Source: Massilia antarctica
Lineage (GTDB): Bacteria > Pseudomonadota > Gammaproteobacteria > Burkholderiales > Burkholderiaceae_D
Assembly (NCBI RefSeq): GCF_015689335.1
Contig: NZ_CP065053.1
Location: forward strand, 2,914,001-2,978,000
Reading direction: 5' to 3'
Length of the DNA stretch: 64,000 bases
Positions 27,390-41,956 of the stretch are shown here, one piece after another (position 1 is the stretch's first letter; every line of letters starts with the position of its first letter). A program made the position numbers and the translations under genes. The notes under the pieces were generated by a model. That model was not told where the DNA came from, did no database searches, and saw nothing but the letters and a program-made list of their open reading frames with translations.

Positions 27390-30200
27390 TTACGCCGTCG
27401 GCAACTTGGCCAGCTGCTCGCGCAGTTTCTCTATCGTCGCCGAGAAATTGACCAAACGCTCTTTCTCCTGCGCCACTACCGCCACAGGCGCGCGCGCCAC
27501 GAAGCTCTCGTTGCCGAGCTTGCCGTTGACCTTGGCGATCTCGCCTTCGATGCGGGCGATTTCCTTGCCCATTCGCTCGCGTTCCGCCGCCACGTCGATC
27601 TCGACCTTGAGCATCAGCTTGGTCGCGCCCACCACCGCCACCGCCGCCGGCGATTCCGGCAAGGTGTCGACGATGTTCACTTCCGACAGCTTGCCCAGGG
27701 TCTGCACGTAAGCAGCATAGCTTTCCAGGCGCGCGCGGTCGGCCGCGTCGGCCGCTTCCACGATCAGCGGCACGCGCATCGATTCCGGCAGCTTCATTTC
27801 GCCGCGCAGGGTGCGGGTGCCATCGGTGAGCGCCTTGAGCTGGCCCATCCACTCTTCCGCGCGCTCGTCGATGAGCGCGGGATTCGCTTGCGGATACGGC
27901 TGCACCATGATCGAGTCGCCGGCCGGGTTAAGCTGCTTGCCCGCCAGCGGCGCGACTGTCTGCCACAAGGTTTCGGTCACGAACGGGATGATCGGATGCG
28001 CCAGGCGCAGGATCACTTCCAGCACCCGCAGCAAGGTGTTGCGGGTGGCGCGCTGCTGGCCTTCGCTGCCGTGCTGGATCTGGACCTTGGCCATTTCCAG
28101 GTACCAGTCGCAGTAGTCGTACCACACGAACTTGTGGATGGCCGAAGCGATGTTATCGAAGCGGTAGTCGTCGAAGCCCTTGGCCGCTTCCATTTCGGCG
28201 CGCTGCATGGTCGACAAGATCCAGCGGTCGCCCTGCGACAGGTCGGTATCGGCCGGCACGCCGCAATCCTTGCCCTCGGTGTTCATCAGCACGAAGCGGG
28301 TGGCGTTCCACAGCTTGTTGTTGAAGTTGCGGTAGCCTTCGGCGCGGCCCAGGTCGAAATTGATGTTGCGGCCCAGCGAAGCATAGCTGGCCATCGTGAA
28401 GCGCACCGCATCGGTGCCGTAGGCCGCGATCCCTTCGGGGAATTCCTTGCGCGTGGCCTTGGCGATCTTTTCGGCGTCGCGCGGATTCATCAAGCCGGTG
28501 GTGCGCTTCTCGACCAGCGCTTCGACGTCGATGCCGTCGATCAGATCGATCGGGTCAAGCGTATTGCCCTTCGACTTGGACATTTTCTGGCCGGTCGAAT
28601 CGCGCACCAGGCCATGCACGTACACGGTCTCGAACGGTACCTTGCCGGTGAAGTGCGCGGTCATCATGACCATGCGCGCGACCCAGAAGAAAATGATGTC
28701 GAAACCCGTCACCAGCACCGACGATGGCAGGAAGGCCTTCATGTCCGGCGTCTCTTCCGGCCAGCCCATGGTGGAGAAGGGCACCAGCGCCGACGAGAAC
28801 CAGGTATCGAGCACGTCGTCGTCGCGGCGCAGCGGCGCCGTCACGCCGGCCGCCAGCGCCTTGGCTTTGGCTTCTTCCTCGGTCTTGGCCACGAAGATGT
28901 TGCCGGCATCGTCGTACCATGCCGGGATCTGGTGGCCCCACCACAGCTGGCGCGAGATGCACCAGTCCTGGATGTTGTTGAGCCACTGGTTGTACGTGGT
29001 GTTCCAGTTCTCCGGCACGAACTTGATCTCGCCCTGGGCGACTTTGTCGAGCGCCACTTCGGCGATCGATTTACCCGGGAAGAAGGTGCCTTCCGGCGCC
29101 GGCTTGGTCATGGCGACAAACCACTGGTCGGTCAGCATCGGCTCGATGACCACGCCGGTACGATCGCCGCGCGGCACCATCAGCTTGTGCGGTTTGACTT
29201 CCTGCAGCAGCCCTTGCGCATCGAGGTCGGCGACGATCTTCTTGCGCGCCACGAAACGGTCCAGGCCACGGTAGGCTTGCGGCGCTTCGTCGTTCATTTT
29301 CGCGTCGAGCGTCATCACGCAGATCATCGGCAGCTTGTGGCGCTGGCCGACGGCGTAATCGTTCAGGTCGTGCGCCGGGGTGATCTTCACGCAGCCGGTA
29401 CCGAAGGCCTTGTCGACGTATTCGTCGGCGATGATCGGGATTTCGCGGTCGGTCAGCGGCAGCTTGAGCATCTTGCCCACCAGCGCCTCGTAACGCTCGT
29501 CGGTCGGATCGACCGCCACGGCGACGTCGCCGAGCAGGGTTTCAGGACGGGTGGTGGCCACCGTCAGATGGCCGCTGCCGTCCGCGAACGGATAGCGGAT
29601 GTACCACATCGAGCCGTCTTCTTCTTCCGACACCACTTCCAGGTCGGACACGGCGGTGCCCAGCTTCGGATCCCAGTTCACCAGGCGCTTGCCACGGTAG
29701 ATCAGGCCCTGCTCGAACAGGCGCACGAAGACGTCGGTGACCACTTTCGAGCGTGGCTCGTCCATCGTGAAGTATTCGCGCGCCCAGTCGGGCGAGGTGC
29801 CCATGCGGCGCATCTGGCCGGTGATGATGTTCCCCGACTTCTCTTTCCATTCCCAGACTTTTTCGACGAACTTCTCGCGGCCCAGGTCATGGCGCGAGAT
29901 TTTCTGCGCATCGAGCTGGCGCTCCACCACGATCTGGGTGGCGATGCCGGCGTGGTCGGTGCCCGGAACCCAGGCGGTATTGAAGCCGCGCATGCGGTAG
30001 TAGCGGGTCAGGCCATCCATGATGGTCTGGTTGAACGCATGGCCCATGTGCAGGGTGCCGGTGACGTTCGGCGGTGGCAGCTGGATGCAAAACGACGGCT
30101 TGTCGGCGTCGGTGGTCGCGGCGAAGTAGCCGCGTTTTTCCCACTCCGCGCGCCAGTAGCGTTCAATGTCGGCGGGCTCGAAAGATTTGTCTAATTCCAT
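27390..30200 (-). CDS. valS: Valyl-tRNA synthetase
   Basis: 936 residues from ATG 30200 ([20 protein letters not shown]). Class I synthetase with the HIGH-type HMGH in [15 protein letters not shown], the CP1 editing domain ([16 protein letters not shown]), the [16 protein letters not shown] motif, KMSKSKGN and a C-terminal coiled coil ([20 protein letters not shown]...) that binds tRNA. The frame stays open upstream to 30527, but that extension overlaps the START-domain gene and has no family similarity. The end is 3' of an AT-rich gene-free region. Confidence 0.97.
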   Translation of the reverse strand: MELDKSFEPADIERYWRAEWEKRGYFAATTDADKPSFCIQLPPPNVTGTLHMGHAFNQTIMDGLTRYYRMRGFNTAWVPGTDHAGIATQIVVERQLDAQKISRHDLGREKFVEKVWEWKEKSGNIITGQMRRMGTSPDWAREYFTMDEPRSKVVTDVFVRLFEQGLIYRGKRLVNWDPKLGTAVSDLEVVSEEEDGSMWYIRYPFADGSGHLTVATTRPETLLGDVAVAVDPTDERYEALVGKMLKLPLTDREIPIIADEYVDKAFGTGCVKITPAHDLNDYAVGQRHKLPMICVMTLDAKMNDEAPQAYRGLDRFVARKKIVADLDAQGLLQEVKPHKLMVPRGDRTGVVIEPMLTDQWFVAMTKPAPEGTFFPGKSIAEVALDKVAQGEIKFVPENWNTTYNQWLNNIQDWCISRQLWWGHQIPAWYDDAGNIFVAKTEEEAKAKALAAGVTAPLRRDDDVLDTWFSSALVPFSTMGWPEETPDMKAFLPSSVLVTGFDIIFFWVARMVMMTAHFTGKVPFETVYVHGLVRDSTGQKMSKSKGNTLDPIDLIDGIDVEALVEKRTTGLMNPRDAEKIAKATRKEFPEGIAAYGTDAVRFTMASYASLGRNINFDLGRAEGYRNFNNKLWNATRFVLMNTEGKDCGVPADTDLSQGDRWILSTMQRAEMEAAKGFDDYRFDNIASAIHKFVWYDYCDWYLEMAKVQIQHGSEGQQRATRNTLLRVLEVILRLAHPIIPFVTETLWQTVAPLAGKQLNPAGDSIMVQPYPQANPALIDERAEEWMGQLKALTDGTRTLRGEMKLPESMRVPLIVEAADAADRARLESYAAYVQTLGKLSEVNIVDTLPESPAAVAVVGATKLMLKVEIDVAAERERMGKEIARIEGEIAKVNGKLGNESFVARAPVAVVAQEKERLVNFSATIEKLREQLAKLPTA

Positions 30201-30280
30201 GGTTTGTCGTGTATTTTTGCGAAAACGTTCATTATAGAGGACTGCCGCCAAGCCGCGGCAGGGGAGGGCGGCAGGCGGGC

Positions 30281-30886
30281 TTACTTTGCCGCCGCGCGCT
30301 GGCGCAGCGCTTCCAGGGTCTTGGGCATGCTGCCACGGCTCATGCTGTCGACGATCCAGCCCAATCCCATCGGCACCGGGCCCGGATCGGTGTAGACCAT
30401 GTACTTGACCACCGTTTTGTTCTTGTCGCCGCCGTGCGGCACCAGCAGCCAGTAGCCGCTGGTGTCGGCGATCGCTTCCTCGGCCTTCACGCCTTCCCAG
30501 GGCAGCATGGTCCACGCCAGCTGGCACTGGACGGCGGATACCTTCGGCTCCATGCGCAGGCGGTACTTCTTGACCTTCCCGAGCGGCAGCTTGAGCGTCA
30601 TGTCGACCTGCGTCGCCTCAATCCCGCGCAGCAGCGCCACCTTGTCCACGTTCGGCATGAAGGATGGGTAGGCCGCGTAATCCTGGATGATCGCGCACAG
30701 CTTCGGCAGCGGGGCGTCGATGATGGTGGAGGCCATGAAGGCCTTGCCGGGCTGGCCGGCCTTGCTGACGTCGGCCAGGGCAACCTCGGTCGCGCTCAGT
30801 TTGGAGGTGTCGATGCCGGCGTCTGCATACGCGCCCGCGCAGGCGCCCAGCAGGGTGGCGGACAATACAAGCTTCATCGTGGTCAT
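30281..30886 (-). CDS. START/SRPBCC domain secreted protein
   Basis: 201 residues from ATG 30886 (or ATG 30877). Signal peptide [21 protein letters not shown], then a START/polyketide-cyclase-like hydrophobic-ligand fold: [42 protein letters not shown], and a C-terminal helix [11 protein letters not shown]. Such proteins bind lipids or other hydrophobic ligands. It starts 19 bp downstream of a glycolipid-synthase-type glycosyltransferase gene on the same strand, consistent with a shared lipid role (inference). Confidence 0.85.
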   Translation of the reverse strand: MTTMKLVLSATLLGACAGAYADAGIDTSKLSATEVALADVSKAGQPGKAFMASTIIDAPLPKLCAIIQDYAAYPSFMPNVDKVALLRGIEATQVDMTLKLPLGKVKKYRLRMEPKVSAVQCQLAWTMLPWEGVKAEEAIADTSGYWLLVPHGGDKNKTVVKYMVYTDPGPVPMGLGWIVDSMSRGSMPKTLEALRQRAAAK

Positions 30887-30905
30887 GGTGCGTTTTTCGG
30901 TAAGG

Positions 30906-32048
30906 TCAATGGGAAGAAGCGCGGGCAGGTTTGCCCAGCACAAGGTCGAGGACATCGGCGGCGGCGTGCGGGCGGCCCAGGGCACGTGCGCGTGCGCTCA
31001 TCGCGGCCAGTTGGTCCGGATGCGCCAGCAGGTGGGCAATGCGGTATTCCAGGGTCGGGCCATCGACCGCCTTGAGCGCGACGCCCTGTTCGAGCAGGTA
31101 ATCGGCGTTGCGCTCCTCCTGCCCCGGAATCGGCGAATTGACGATCATCGGCAAGCCCATGGCCAGGCATTCGGAGCTGGTCAGCCCGCCCGGCTTGGTG
31201 ATCACCAGGTCGGCGCAGGCCATCAGGCGCTCGACGTGATTGGTAAATCCCTGCGCCAGCAGGCGCCCCGGATAGCGCGCTTCGAGCAGCTTGAGCGCGG
31301 CCAGCGCCTTGGCGTTCTTACCTGCCAAAACGATCAGCTGGAAGCTGCCGTCGAGGCCCAGCAGGCGTTCGGCCACGGTTTCCAGGCTGCCCAGGCCCGC
31401 GCCGCCGCCCATTAGCAAGAAGGTGGTGGTGTCCGGATCGAGCCCGAATTCGCGCGCGCAGGCGGCGCGCTCGGCCACCTGGCCGAAGGCCGGCATGATG
31501 GGAATGCCGGTGACGTGGATGCGTTCCGGCGCAATGCCGCAGCGCCGCATGCGGTAGGCGACTTCCTCGTTGCCGGCGAAGTAGCCGGCCATGTTCTCGT
31601 GCACCCACATGCGGTGCAGGTCGAAGTCGGTCACCTGCACCCATACCGGGGTGGCGAAGCCACGCTTGCGGATCGCGCGCGCCAGGATCTCGGCCGGCAG
31701 GAAGTGGGTGCAGACGATGGCGTCGGGCCGGGCTTCTTCGATGGCGGCCATCAGCGCGCGCGTGTTGAGGCGTTCCAGGCCGCGCCGCAGCTGCTGCATG
31801 GTGCTGTCCGGACGCGCATCGTTGCTGGCCTGGTACAGGTAGCCCCACAGCGCCGGCGCTTTGTTGACCAGCTTCAGATAGAACTCGGTGTACATCTTGC
31901 GAAAGCCGGACGTCACGTAATCCATCACGTCCAGGTGGGGCGCTTCGATGCCGCCCGGCGTAGCCAAAGCGTGGGCGCGGATCGCTTCGGCGGCGCGCAT
32001 ATGGCCGGCGCCGGCGGAAACGCTTAACAACAGAATTTTTTTCGTCAT
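30906..32048 (-). CDS. MGDG synthase/UgtP-type glycosyltransferase (GT28)
   Basis: 380 residues. The N-terminal MGDG-synthase domain shows ILLLSVSAGAGHMRAAEAI and the aliphatic-acceptor region TEFYLKLVNKAPALWGYLYQ. The C-terminal GT-B domain has LLMGGGAGLGSLE and the nucleotide-sugar-binding KPGGLTSSECLAMGLPMIV. Relatives add galactose or glucose from UDP-sugars to diacylglycerol. A bacterial glycolipid product is likely; sugar identity cannot be read from sequence. Probable operon with the START-domain gene downstream. Confidence 0.9.
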   Translation of the reverse strand: MTKKILLLSVSAGAGHMRAAEAIRAHALATPGGIEAPHLDVMDYVTSGFRKMYTEFYLKLVNKAPALWGYLYQASNDARPDSTMQQLRRGLERLNTRALMAAIEEARPDAIVCTHFLPAEILARAIRKRGFATPVWVQVTDFDLHRMWVHENMAGYFAGNEEVAYRMRRCGIAPERIHVTGIPIMPAFGQVAERAACAREFGLDPDTTTFLLMGGGAGLGSLETVAERLLGLDGSFQLIVLAGKNAKALAALKLLEARYPGRLLAQGFTNHVERLMACADLVITKPGGLTSSECLAMGLPMIVNSPIPGQEERNADYLLEQGVALKAVDGPTLEYRIAHLLAHPDQLAAMSARARALGRPHAAADVLDLVLGKPARASSH

Positions 32049-32132
32049 GCTTGCCTGAGATGGTAGGGGCGCCAGGGCCCCGGATAAACAACAGTCTATC
32101 AGCGTACCATCTCCGCAAGGTCAAGCGTCAGA

Positions 32133-33698
<1,566 letters not shown>

Positions 33699-33907
33699 GG
33701 CAGTTCTTCGGAATGAACGTTTCAAGGATGCCGCAGGGGTTTTGGCTGACCTCCCTATCAGACCATAAATCAAGTGCAATGGGAAATGATTGGAGCAATT
33801 GGGCAATATATTTGTGATTTCGCTCACTATTGTTATTTGATGGACATCATGGCGGCCAGCCATTGGTCATGTGCCGAAAAAGCCATCTTGTCGAGCATAT
33901 CAACAGG

Positions 33908-33913
33908 TATAAT
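33908..33913 (+). promoter_or_regulatory. -10 box of the thi operon
   Basis: Consensus TATAAT at 33908-33913, about 25 bp before the TPP riboswitch. The -35 is poor (TCTTGT at 33886-33891, 16-bp spacing), as might be expected for a promoter whose output is set by the downstream riboswitch. Confidence 0.55.
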
Positions 33914-33935
33914 TGCGCTCGCTGCCGCAAGGCGG

Positions 33936-34027
33936 CACACGCTAGGGGTCCTGCAAGTCGCAACGCGATGCGCGGGTGAGAAACACCCTCTGAACCTGAT
34001 CTGGATAATGCCAGCGAAGGGAAGCCA
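33936..34027 (+). ncRNA. TPP riboswitch (THI element) upstream of thiC
   Basis: The conserved blocks of the thiamine-pyrophosphate aptamer are present in order: CGCTAGGGGTCCTG (P1/P2 5' side), GGTGAGAAACACCC, CTGAACCTGATCTGGATAAT and GCCAGCGAAGGGA, with the P1 3' side AAGCC at 34021-34026. TPP binding in proteobacterial thiC leaders usually sequesters the ribosome-binding site. The thiC ATG lies about 83 bp downstream, leaving room for the expression platform. Confidence 0.95.
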
Positions 34028-34031
34028 GTGA

Positions 34032-36035
<2,004 letters not shown>

Positions 36036-36037
36036 CC

Positions 36038-36244
36038 GTGATCGAGATCGAAGTCAATGGCGAGGCACGGCGCGTGGCGCCGGGAGCCTCCTTGCTCGAC
36101 CTGGTCGAGCAACTTGACCTGCCGCCGGGGCAGGCTATGGCGCTGGCGGTCAACCGCCAGGTGGTGCCGCGCCAGCAGTGGCCGCAACGCGCGCTGCTGG
36201 CGCTGGACAAAATCGAGATCGTGCGCGCCATCGGCGGCGGCTGA
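36038..36244 (+). CDS. thiS: Thiamine biosynthesis sulfur carrier protein ThiS
   Basis: 68 residues from GTG 36038, with AAAAAGG seven bases upstream; a GTG at 36032 overlapping the thiC stop is the alternative. Ubiquitin-fold sulfur carrier that ends in the required di-glycine (IVRAIGGG), which is adenylated and thiocarboxylated before sulfur transfer to ThiG. No thiF is in the window, so the activating enzyme must be elsewhere. Confidence 0.95.
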   Translation: MIEIEVNGEARRVAPGASLLDLVEQLDLPPGQAMALAVNRQVVPRQQWPQRALLALDKIEIVRAIGGG

Positions 36245-36261
36245 CATATAAGGAATCGACA

Positions 36262-37059
36262 ATGAACATGAACGACAACAACCACGACGTCCTCACCATC
36301 GCGGGCAAGACCTACCGTTCGCGCCTGCTGGTCGGCAGCGGCAAGTACCGCGACCTGGCGCAAACGCGCGAGGCGACCGACGCCGCGCAGGCGGAAATCA
36401 TCACCGTGGCGATCCGCCGCGTAAACATCGGCCAGGACCGCAACGCCCCCAGCCTGCTGGACGTGCTGCCGCCCGACCAGTACACCATCCTGCCCAACAC
36501 GGCCGGCTGCTACAACGCGAAGGATGCGGTGTACACCTTGCAGATGGCGCGCGAGCTGCTGGGCGGACGCAATCTGGTCAAGCTCGAAGTGCTGGGCGAC
36601 GAGACGACCCTGTTCCCGCACATGCCCGAAACCCTGATCGCGGCCGAAGCGCTGGTCAAGGATGGCTTCGATGTCATGGTCTACTGCAGCGACGACCCGA
36701 TCCAGGCGCGCCTGCTGGAGGAAATCGGCTGCGTGGCGGTGATGCCGCTGGCCTCCCTGATCGGCTCCGGCATGGGCATCCTCAATCCCTGGAACCTGTC
36801 GCTGATCATCGAGCAGGCCAGGGTGCCGGTGCTGGTCGATGCCGGCGTGGGCACCGCCTCGGATGCGGCCATTGCCATGGAACTGGGCTGCGACGGCGTG
36901 TTGATGAACAGCGCGATTGCCGGCGCGCGCGATCCGGTGCGCATGGCCGGCGCCATGCGCCTGGCGGTGCAGGCCGGGCGCGAAGCCTTTTTGGCTGGGC
37001 GCATGCCCAAGCGCTTCGCCGCCGTGCCGTCGTCGCCGGTGGCCGGCAAAGTCGCATGA
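36262..37059 (+). CDS. thiG: Thiazole synthase ThiG
   Basis: 265 residues from ATG 36262 (AAGGAATCGACA upstream). ThiG condenses deoxyxylulose phosphate, ThiS-thiocarboxylate and an imine to form the thiazole. Signatures: [12 protein letters not shown], the Schiff-base Lys region [25 protein letters not shown] and [30 protein letters not shown]. Its stop overlaps the first possible thiD start. Confidence 0.97.
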   Translation: MNMNDNNHDVLTIAGKTYRSRLLVGSGKYRDLAQTREATDAAQAEIITVAIRRVNIGQDRNAPSLLDVLPPDQYTILPNTAGCYNAKDAVYTLQMARELLGGRNLVKLEVLGDETTLFPHMPETLIAAEALVKDGFDVMVYCSDDPIQARLLEEIGCVAVMPLASLIGSGMGILNPWNLSLIIEQARVPVLVDAGVGTASDAAIAMELGCDGVLMNSAIAGARDPVRMAGAMRLAVQAGREAFLAGRMPKRFAAVPSSPVAGKVA

Positions 37060-37076
37060 CAGGGCAGGGAGGATCC

Positions 37077-37817
37077 ATGCTGCCGACGGTGCTGGTGTTC
37101 GCCGGACTCGATCCGTCGGGCGGCGCCGGCATCGCCGCCGACCTGACCGCGATCGCGGCCCAGGGCGCGCATCCGCTGCCGGTGGTCACCGCGCTGACGG
37201 TGCAGGACCATAATCGGGTCCACGACGTGGTGCCGGTCGACAGCGTCCTGCTGATCCGCCAGGCGCAGGCGCTGATCGACACCGTCCATATCGGCGCCGT
37301 CAAACTCGGCATCCCCGGCAACCGCGCCAATGCCGAGGCGATTGCCGCGCTGATCGTGCAACTGCGCCAGCGGATGCCCGCGCTGCCGGTGGTGCTCGAC
37401 CCGGTGCTGGCCAGCGGCCATGGCGATGCGCTGGCGCGCGGCGACGCCCTGGCGGCCCTCATGCCGCTGCTGGCCGTGGCCACCTTGGTGGTGCCCAACC
37501 TGGGCGAAGCGCAAGCGCTGGGCCAGGTAGGATGCCCGCATGTGCTGGTGACCGGCGGCCATGGCGACGGCCCGGAGGTCGTCAACCGCTGGCGCAGCGG
37601 GAATCACGAGCAGGAATGGCGCTGGCCGCGCCTGCCCGGCCAGTTCCATGGCAGCGGCTGCACCCTGGCGGCGGCGATTGCCGCCCGCCTGGCGCTGGGC
37701 GAATCGATGGCGGACGCCCTCGAACGCGGCCAGTCCTATACCCATCAAAGCCTGGCGCAATCGTTCGCGATCGGCGCCGGGCAGCGCATTCCACAGCGCT
37801 TACCTTCCTTACTATGA
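37077..37817 (+). CDS. thiD: Hydroxymethylpyrimidine/phosphomethylpyrimidine kinase
   Basis: 246 residues from ATG 37077, with GGGAGGATCC upstream; ATG 37056 overlaps the thiG stop and is the alternative. Ribokinase-fold enzyme that phosphorylates HMP and HMP-P. Signatures: VLVFAGLDPSGGAGIAADL, VVTALTVQDH and the anion-hole region FHGSGCTLAAAIAARLA. The stop overlaps the thiE ATG (ATGA). Confidence 0.95.
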   Translation: MLPTVLVFAGLDPSGGAGIAADLTAIAAQGAHPLPVVTALTVQDHNRVHDVVPVDSVLLIRQAQALIDTVHIGAVKLGIPGNRANAEAIAALIVQLRQRMPALPVVLDPVLASGHGDALARGDALAALMPLLAVATLVVPNLGEAQALGQVGCPHVLVTGGHGDGPEVVNRWRSGNHEQEWRWPRLPGQFHGSGCTLAAAIAARLALGESMADALERGQSYTHQSLAQSFAIGAGQRIPQRLPSLL

Positions 37818-38485
37818 CACCGAAAGCGACACTCCCCATGCGCGGACTTTATCTGGTCACCCCCAACTGGGACGATACCGAACGCCTGCTCGACTGCACC
37901 CGCGCCGCCCTCGATGGTGGCGTGGCGCTGGTCCAGTACCGCCACAAGGACGCCAGAGCGGACCTGCGCCGGCGCCAGGGCGCGGCCTTGCTGGCGCTAT
38001 GCCGCCGCTATGGCCGTCCGCTGGTCATCAACGACCATCTGGACCTGTGCCTGACCCTGGGCGCGGACGGCGTGCACGTGGGCGGCACGGACATCAGCGT
38101 CGCACAGGTGCGCGCCGCCCTGGGCCCGGGCAAGATCGTCGGCGCCTCCTGCTACGGCGACCTGGAACTGGCGCGCGCGGCCGAACGCGATGGTGCCACC
38201 TATGCGGCCTTCGGCGGCTTCTATCCCTCGCCGGTCAAGCGCTACAGCTTCGTCACTGCGCCCGACCTGTTGCTCGAAGCGCGGCGCCAGATCGCACTGC
38301 CGCTGGTCGTCATCGGTGGCATGACGCCGGACAATGCGGTGCCGCTGGTCGAACGCGGCGCCGACATGGTGGCGGCCATTACCTCGGTGTATGCCAGCGC
38401 CGACCCCACGTGCGCCGCGCGCCGCTTCGATGCCCTGTTCGGCGCACAGCGGAAAACGAGCGCGAACGTAACCGGGGCCGTATAA
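37814..38485 (+). CDS. thiE: Thiamine-phosphate synthase
   Basis: 223 residues from ATG 37814 (ATG 37838, MRGLYLV, is possible). The TIM-barrel enzyme joins HMP-PP and thiazole phosphate. Signatures: GLYLVTPNWDD, VQYRHKDA, LVINDHLDLCLTLGADGVHVG, ASCYGDLELA, FGGFYPSPVKR and LVVIGGMTPDN. Translationally coupled to thiD. Last gene of the thi operon; a TATAAT at its very end (38481-38486) may serve the following regulator gene. Confidence 0.96.
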   Translation: MTPKATLPMRGLYLVTPNWDDTERLLDCTRAALDGGVALVQYRHKDARADLRRRQGAALLALCRRYGRPLVINDHLDLCLTLGADGVHVGGTDISVAQVRAALGPGKIVGASCYGDLELARAAERDGATYAAFGGFYPSPVKRYSFVTAPDLLLEARRQIALPLVVIGGMTPDNAVPLVERGADMVAAITSVYASADPTCAARRFDALFGAQRKTSANVTGAV

Positions 38486-38521
38486 TCTTTTTACACTTCC
38501 TCATAGCGTAAAAGGACTTCC

Positions 38522-39157
38522 GTGCCAAATTCCGCCCCTGTCGCGAAACGCCGCATCCTTATCGTCGACGACGACCCGCTGCTCCTGCAGTTTCTCAATG
38601 AAGTCATCGGCCACGCCGGCTACGACACCGTGACCGCGTCGTCCGGCGAAGAAGCGCTGCAGGAGATCGCCGCGGGCGAGCCGGACATGGCGCTGCTCGA
38701 CATCACCATGCCCGGCATGAGCGGGCTGGAACTGGCGCACCAGCTCAAGACCCACACCACGGTGCCGTTCATGTTCCTGTCGGCCATCGGCGACAGCGAA
38801 TCGAGCAAGCAGGCCGCCGCCTACGGCGCGCTCGGCTACCTGGTCAAGCCGGTCGACGCCGAGCGCCTGATGCCGGCCTTCGAGGCGGGCCTGGCGCGCG
38901 CCGACGAAATTCGCCAGCTGCGCCGCACGGAACTGAACCTGAACGCCGCCCTGGCCGCCGGGCGCGAAACCAGCCTGGCCGTCGGCCTGTTGATGGGCAA
39001 ATTCCAGACCGACCGCAACACCGCCTTCGAAGTGCTGCGCGACCACGCTCGCTCGAGCCGGCGCAAGATCAACGAAGTGGCCGACCAGTTGCTGGCGGCC
39101 GAAGAAACCTTGAATAGTTTGCATGCCGGCTTTGCCAGTCGTTTCAAATCGAAGTAA
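38522..39157 (+). CDS. Response regulator with ANTAR RNA-binding domain
   Basis: 211 residues from GTG 38522 (AAAGGACTTCC upstream). N-terminal receiver domain: RRILIVDDDPLLLQFL, phospho-acceptor Asp in MALLDITMPGMSG, Lys in GYLVKPVDAERL. A linker helix leads to a C-terminal ANTAR domain (LAVGLLMGKFQTDRNTAFEVLRDHARSSRRKINEVADQLL). ANTAR proteins prevent transcription termination by binding dual hexaloop hairpins; the target is not evident nearby. No histidine kinase is adjacent. Confidence 0.93.
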   Translation: MPNSAPVAKRRILIVDDDPLLLQFLNEVIGHAGYDTVTASSGEEALQEIAAGEPDMALLDITMPGMSGLELAHQLKTHTTVPFMFLSAIGDSESSKQAAAYGALGYLVKPVDAERLMPAFEAGLARADEIRQLRRTELNLNAALAAGRETSLAVGLLMGKFQTDRNTAFEVLRDHARSSRRKINEVADQLLAAEETLNSLHAGFASRFKSK

Positions 39158-39468
39158 TTGGCCGCGAAGGCGTTGCGCGCAGCGGACGCTTTCGAAATAA
39201 AAATCTTGCACAGTATTCCCGTGTGGAAAAATTTTGCTACACTGGGTGTTGTGAGTTGCAACTCTTCACATGGTTTCTCGCATGACCGAGCCCTGACCCG
39301 CTCGTGTCCGCCCTGCTCAGCGCCGCCTTTCCCCCGCGGCCGATAGTTGTTTTCGGCCCAGCTCCGCCGATTGTTCCCCTGATGTCGTCACGCTTGCGCA
39401 ATTGCCTGTGCGTTGTTGCGCCGAGCGATTCAGGAAGTCGATCGAACCGGTTCAGAAAGGAGGTCGTC

Positions 39469-40056
39469 ATGAAAGCGACCGCTAACTACAAACTCTGCAT
39501 TTCCGAGCATGGCCCGCAAGTGGTCGCCAAAGAGCGCCGCGTCCTGTTTGCGCACACCCCGCGGCGCTGGGACGTCGGTTCCCCCTTGATCAGCGTGGAC
39601 CCCGACGCGCCGCGCCTGGGCGCGTCGTTGATGGACGCGGCGCTGGTGCTCGGCGCCGGCAAGCATGCCGGTCCTGCCGACACCGGGGGCCGCGCGGTCG
39701 ACGTGCCGCGCGTGCTGCACATCGACAGCGATGAAAAAACCGCTCTGGTGCTGGCCACCCTGCTGCAGCCGGAAGCGTGCGTGACCCACGTGACGACGAT
39801 CGCCGCGGCGCGCCGCCTGCTCGGCACGGAACTGTATTCGCTGGTGGTGCTCGATCCCGGCCTGTCCGACGGCGACGGCCGTGCCCTGATGCCGGAATTG
39901 CTGACCACCCCCGTGCTGGTGTACTCGGCGCGCCTGCCCGACGCGCGCGACCCGGTGCGCGCCTTTTTGCCCAAGCCATGGACCTCGCCGCGCCAGCTGT
40001 GGAGCACCATTTCGGCCATGCTCGGGATCGCGCCCGGCGCGGCGGCGGGGGACTAG
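39469..40056 (+). CDS. Receiver-domain protein with unique N-terminal region
   Basis: 195 residues from ATG 39469, which has a strong AAAGGAGG site eight bases upstream. Residues 1-80 match nothing I recognise. Residues 80-190 form a receiver-like domain: RVLHIDSDEKTALVLATLL (acidic pocket), phospho-acceptor Asp in YSLVVLDPGLSDGDG, and LPKPWTS with the conserved Lys. No output domain. The 311 bp before it (39158-39468) hold no gene. It is followed three bases later by another stand-alone receiver. Confidence 0.8.
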   Translation: MKATANYKLCISEHGPQVVAKERRVLFAHTPRRWDVGSPLISVDPDAPRLGASLMDAALVLGAGKHAGPADTGGRAVDVPRVLHIDSDEKTALVLATLLQPEACVTHVTTIAAARRLLGTELYSLVVLDPGLSDGDGRALMPELLTTPVLVYSARLPDARDPVRAFLPKPWTSPRQLWSTISAMLGIAPGAAAGD

Positions 40057-40058
40057 GG

Positions 40059-40469
40059 ATGGGCACCACCATCGACCACGGCCTGAAAACCATCCTGTAC
40101 GTCGAAGACGACCTGCACGTGCGTACCACGGCCAAATTGGTGCTGGAAGTGATCGGCAAATTCGAGGTGCGCGACTGCGGCTCCGGGCGCGAAGCGCTGC
40201 TCGCGGCCATGGATTTCAAGCCCGACCTGATTTTGCTGGACGTGATGATGCCCGAACTCGATGGCCTGGCGACCCTGGCCATGCTGCGCCGCATACCGCA
40301 CCTGGCCGACACGCCGGCGCTGTTCGTGACCGGGCTGACCTCGGAAGCGGACATCGTGCGCTATGCCGAGGCGGGGGCGATCGGGGTCATTCCCAAGCCC
40401 TTGATGCCGCTGCGCCTGACCGGCCAGCTGCACTCGCTGTGGGAGCAGCACGCGCTCGCCGCGCACTGA
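40059..40469 (+). CDS. Single-domain response regulator (CheY-like)
   Basis: 136 residues from ATG 40059 (CTAGGGATGG). All receiver residues are present: acidic pair in ILYVEDDLHVRTTAKL, phospho-acceptor Asp in LILLDVMMPELDG, Thr in LFVTGLTS and Lys in VIPKPLMP. No output domain, so it probably acts by protein contact or in a phosphorelay. Immediately downstream of another receiver protein, likely one operon; the cognate kinase is not in the window. Confidence 0.92.
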   Translation: MGTTIDHGLKTILYVEDDLHVRTTAKLVLEVIGKFEVRDCGSGREALLAAMDFKPDLILLDVMMPELDGLATLAMLRRIPHLADTPALFVTGLTSEADIVRYAEAGAIGVIPKPLMPLRLTGQLHSLWEQHALAAH

Positions 40470-40559
40470 CGCGGAAGGTGCACGCTTGGTCCTGGCTTGA
40501 TATGATGGCGCAAGTGCGCCCGCGCGGCGCGATCCGATCATCTGAGGGACAGGAACAAC

Positions 40560-41666
<1,107 letters not shown>

Positions 41667-41672
41667 GCACCG

Positions 41673-41709
41673 GCCGCCGCTTGCGCCTGTGCGCAAGCGG
41701 CGGCACCAG
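41673..41709 (+). terminator. Terminator after the formaldehyde dehydrogenase gene
   Basis: Perfect 14-bp stem GCCGCCGCTTGCGC / GCGCAAGCGGCGGC with loop CTGT, then ACCAGGTTTTT. It separates the dehydrogenase from the downstream lanthipeptide operon, whose promoter should lie in 41710-41956 (TATATT at 41863-41868 is a candidate -10, without a clear -35). Confidence 0.85.
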
Positions 41710-41956
41710 GTTTTTCTCCGGCGCCGGGCCTGCCCGCCGCCGCTCCCATCCCCGCCGCTTCCCGCTCCACACTTGTGCTTCCCGGCAGCAAGCCGCGCGC
41801 TTGCTTGGCCGGCCGTAAGGCCCGGCCTGATGCCGATCATGTCTTCAGTCCGATGGCAGAACTATATTGAACTTCCCCGGGGCGCCGTTTTATCCGTCGC
41901 CATTCAGCAAGTGCGCCCCATGTTGCACGTCGTGCTACTTCTTGTGGAGGTTCCAA

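Noticed and set aside
27282..30194. 970-residue open frame on the plus strand opposite valS
   Set aside because: It is the antisense shadow of a canonical valS; the translation is rich in His, Arg, Val and Gly with no domain signatures.
33774..34031. 85-residue ORF upstream of thiC
   Set aside because: It overlaps the promoter and TPP riboswitch; codon pattern is not coding-like.
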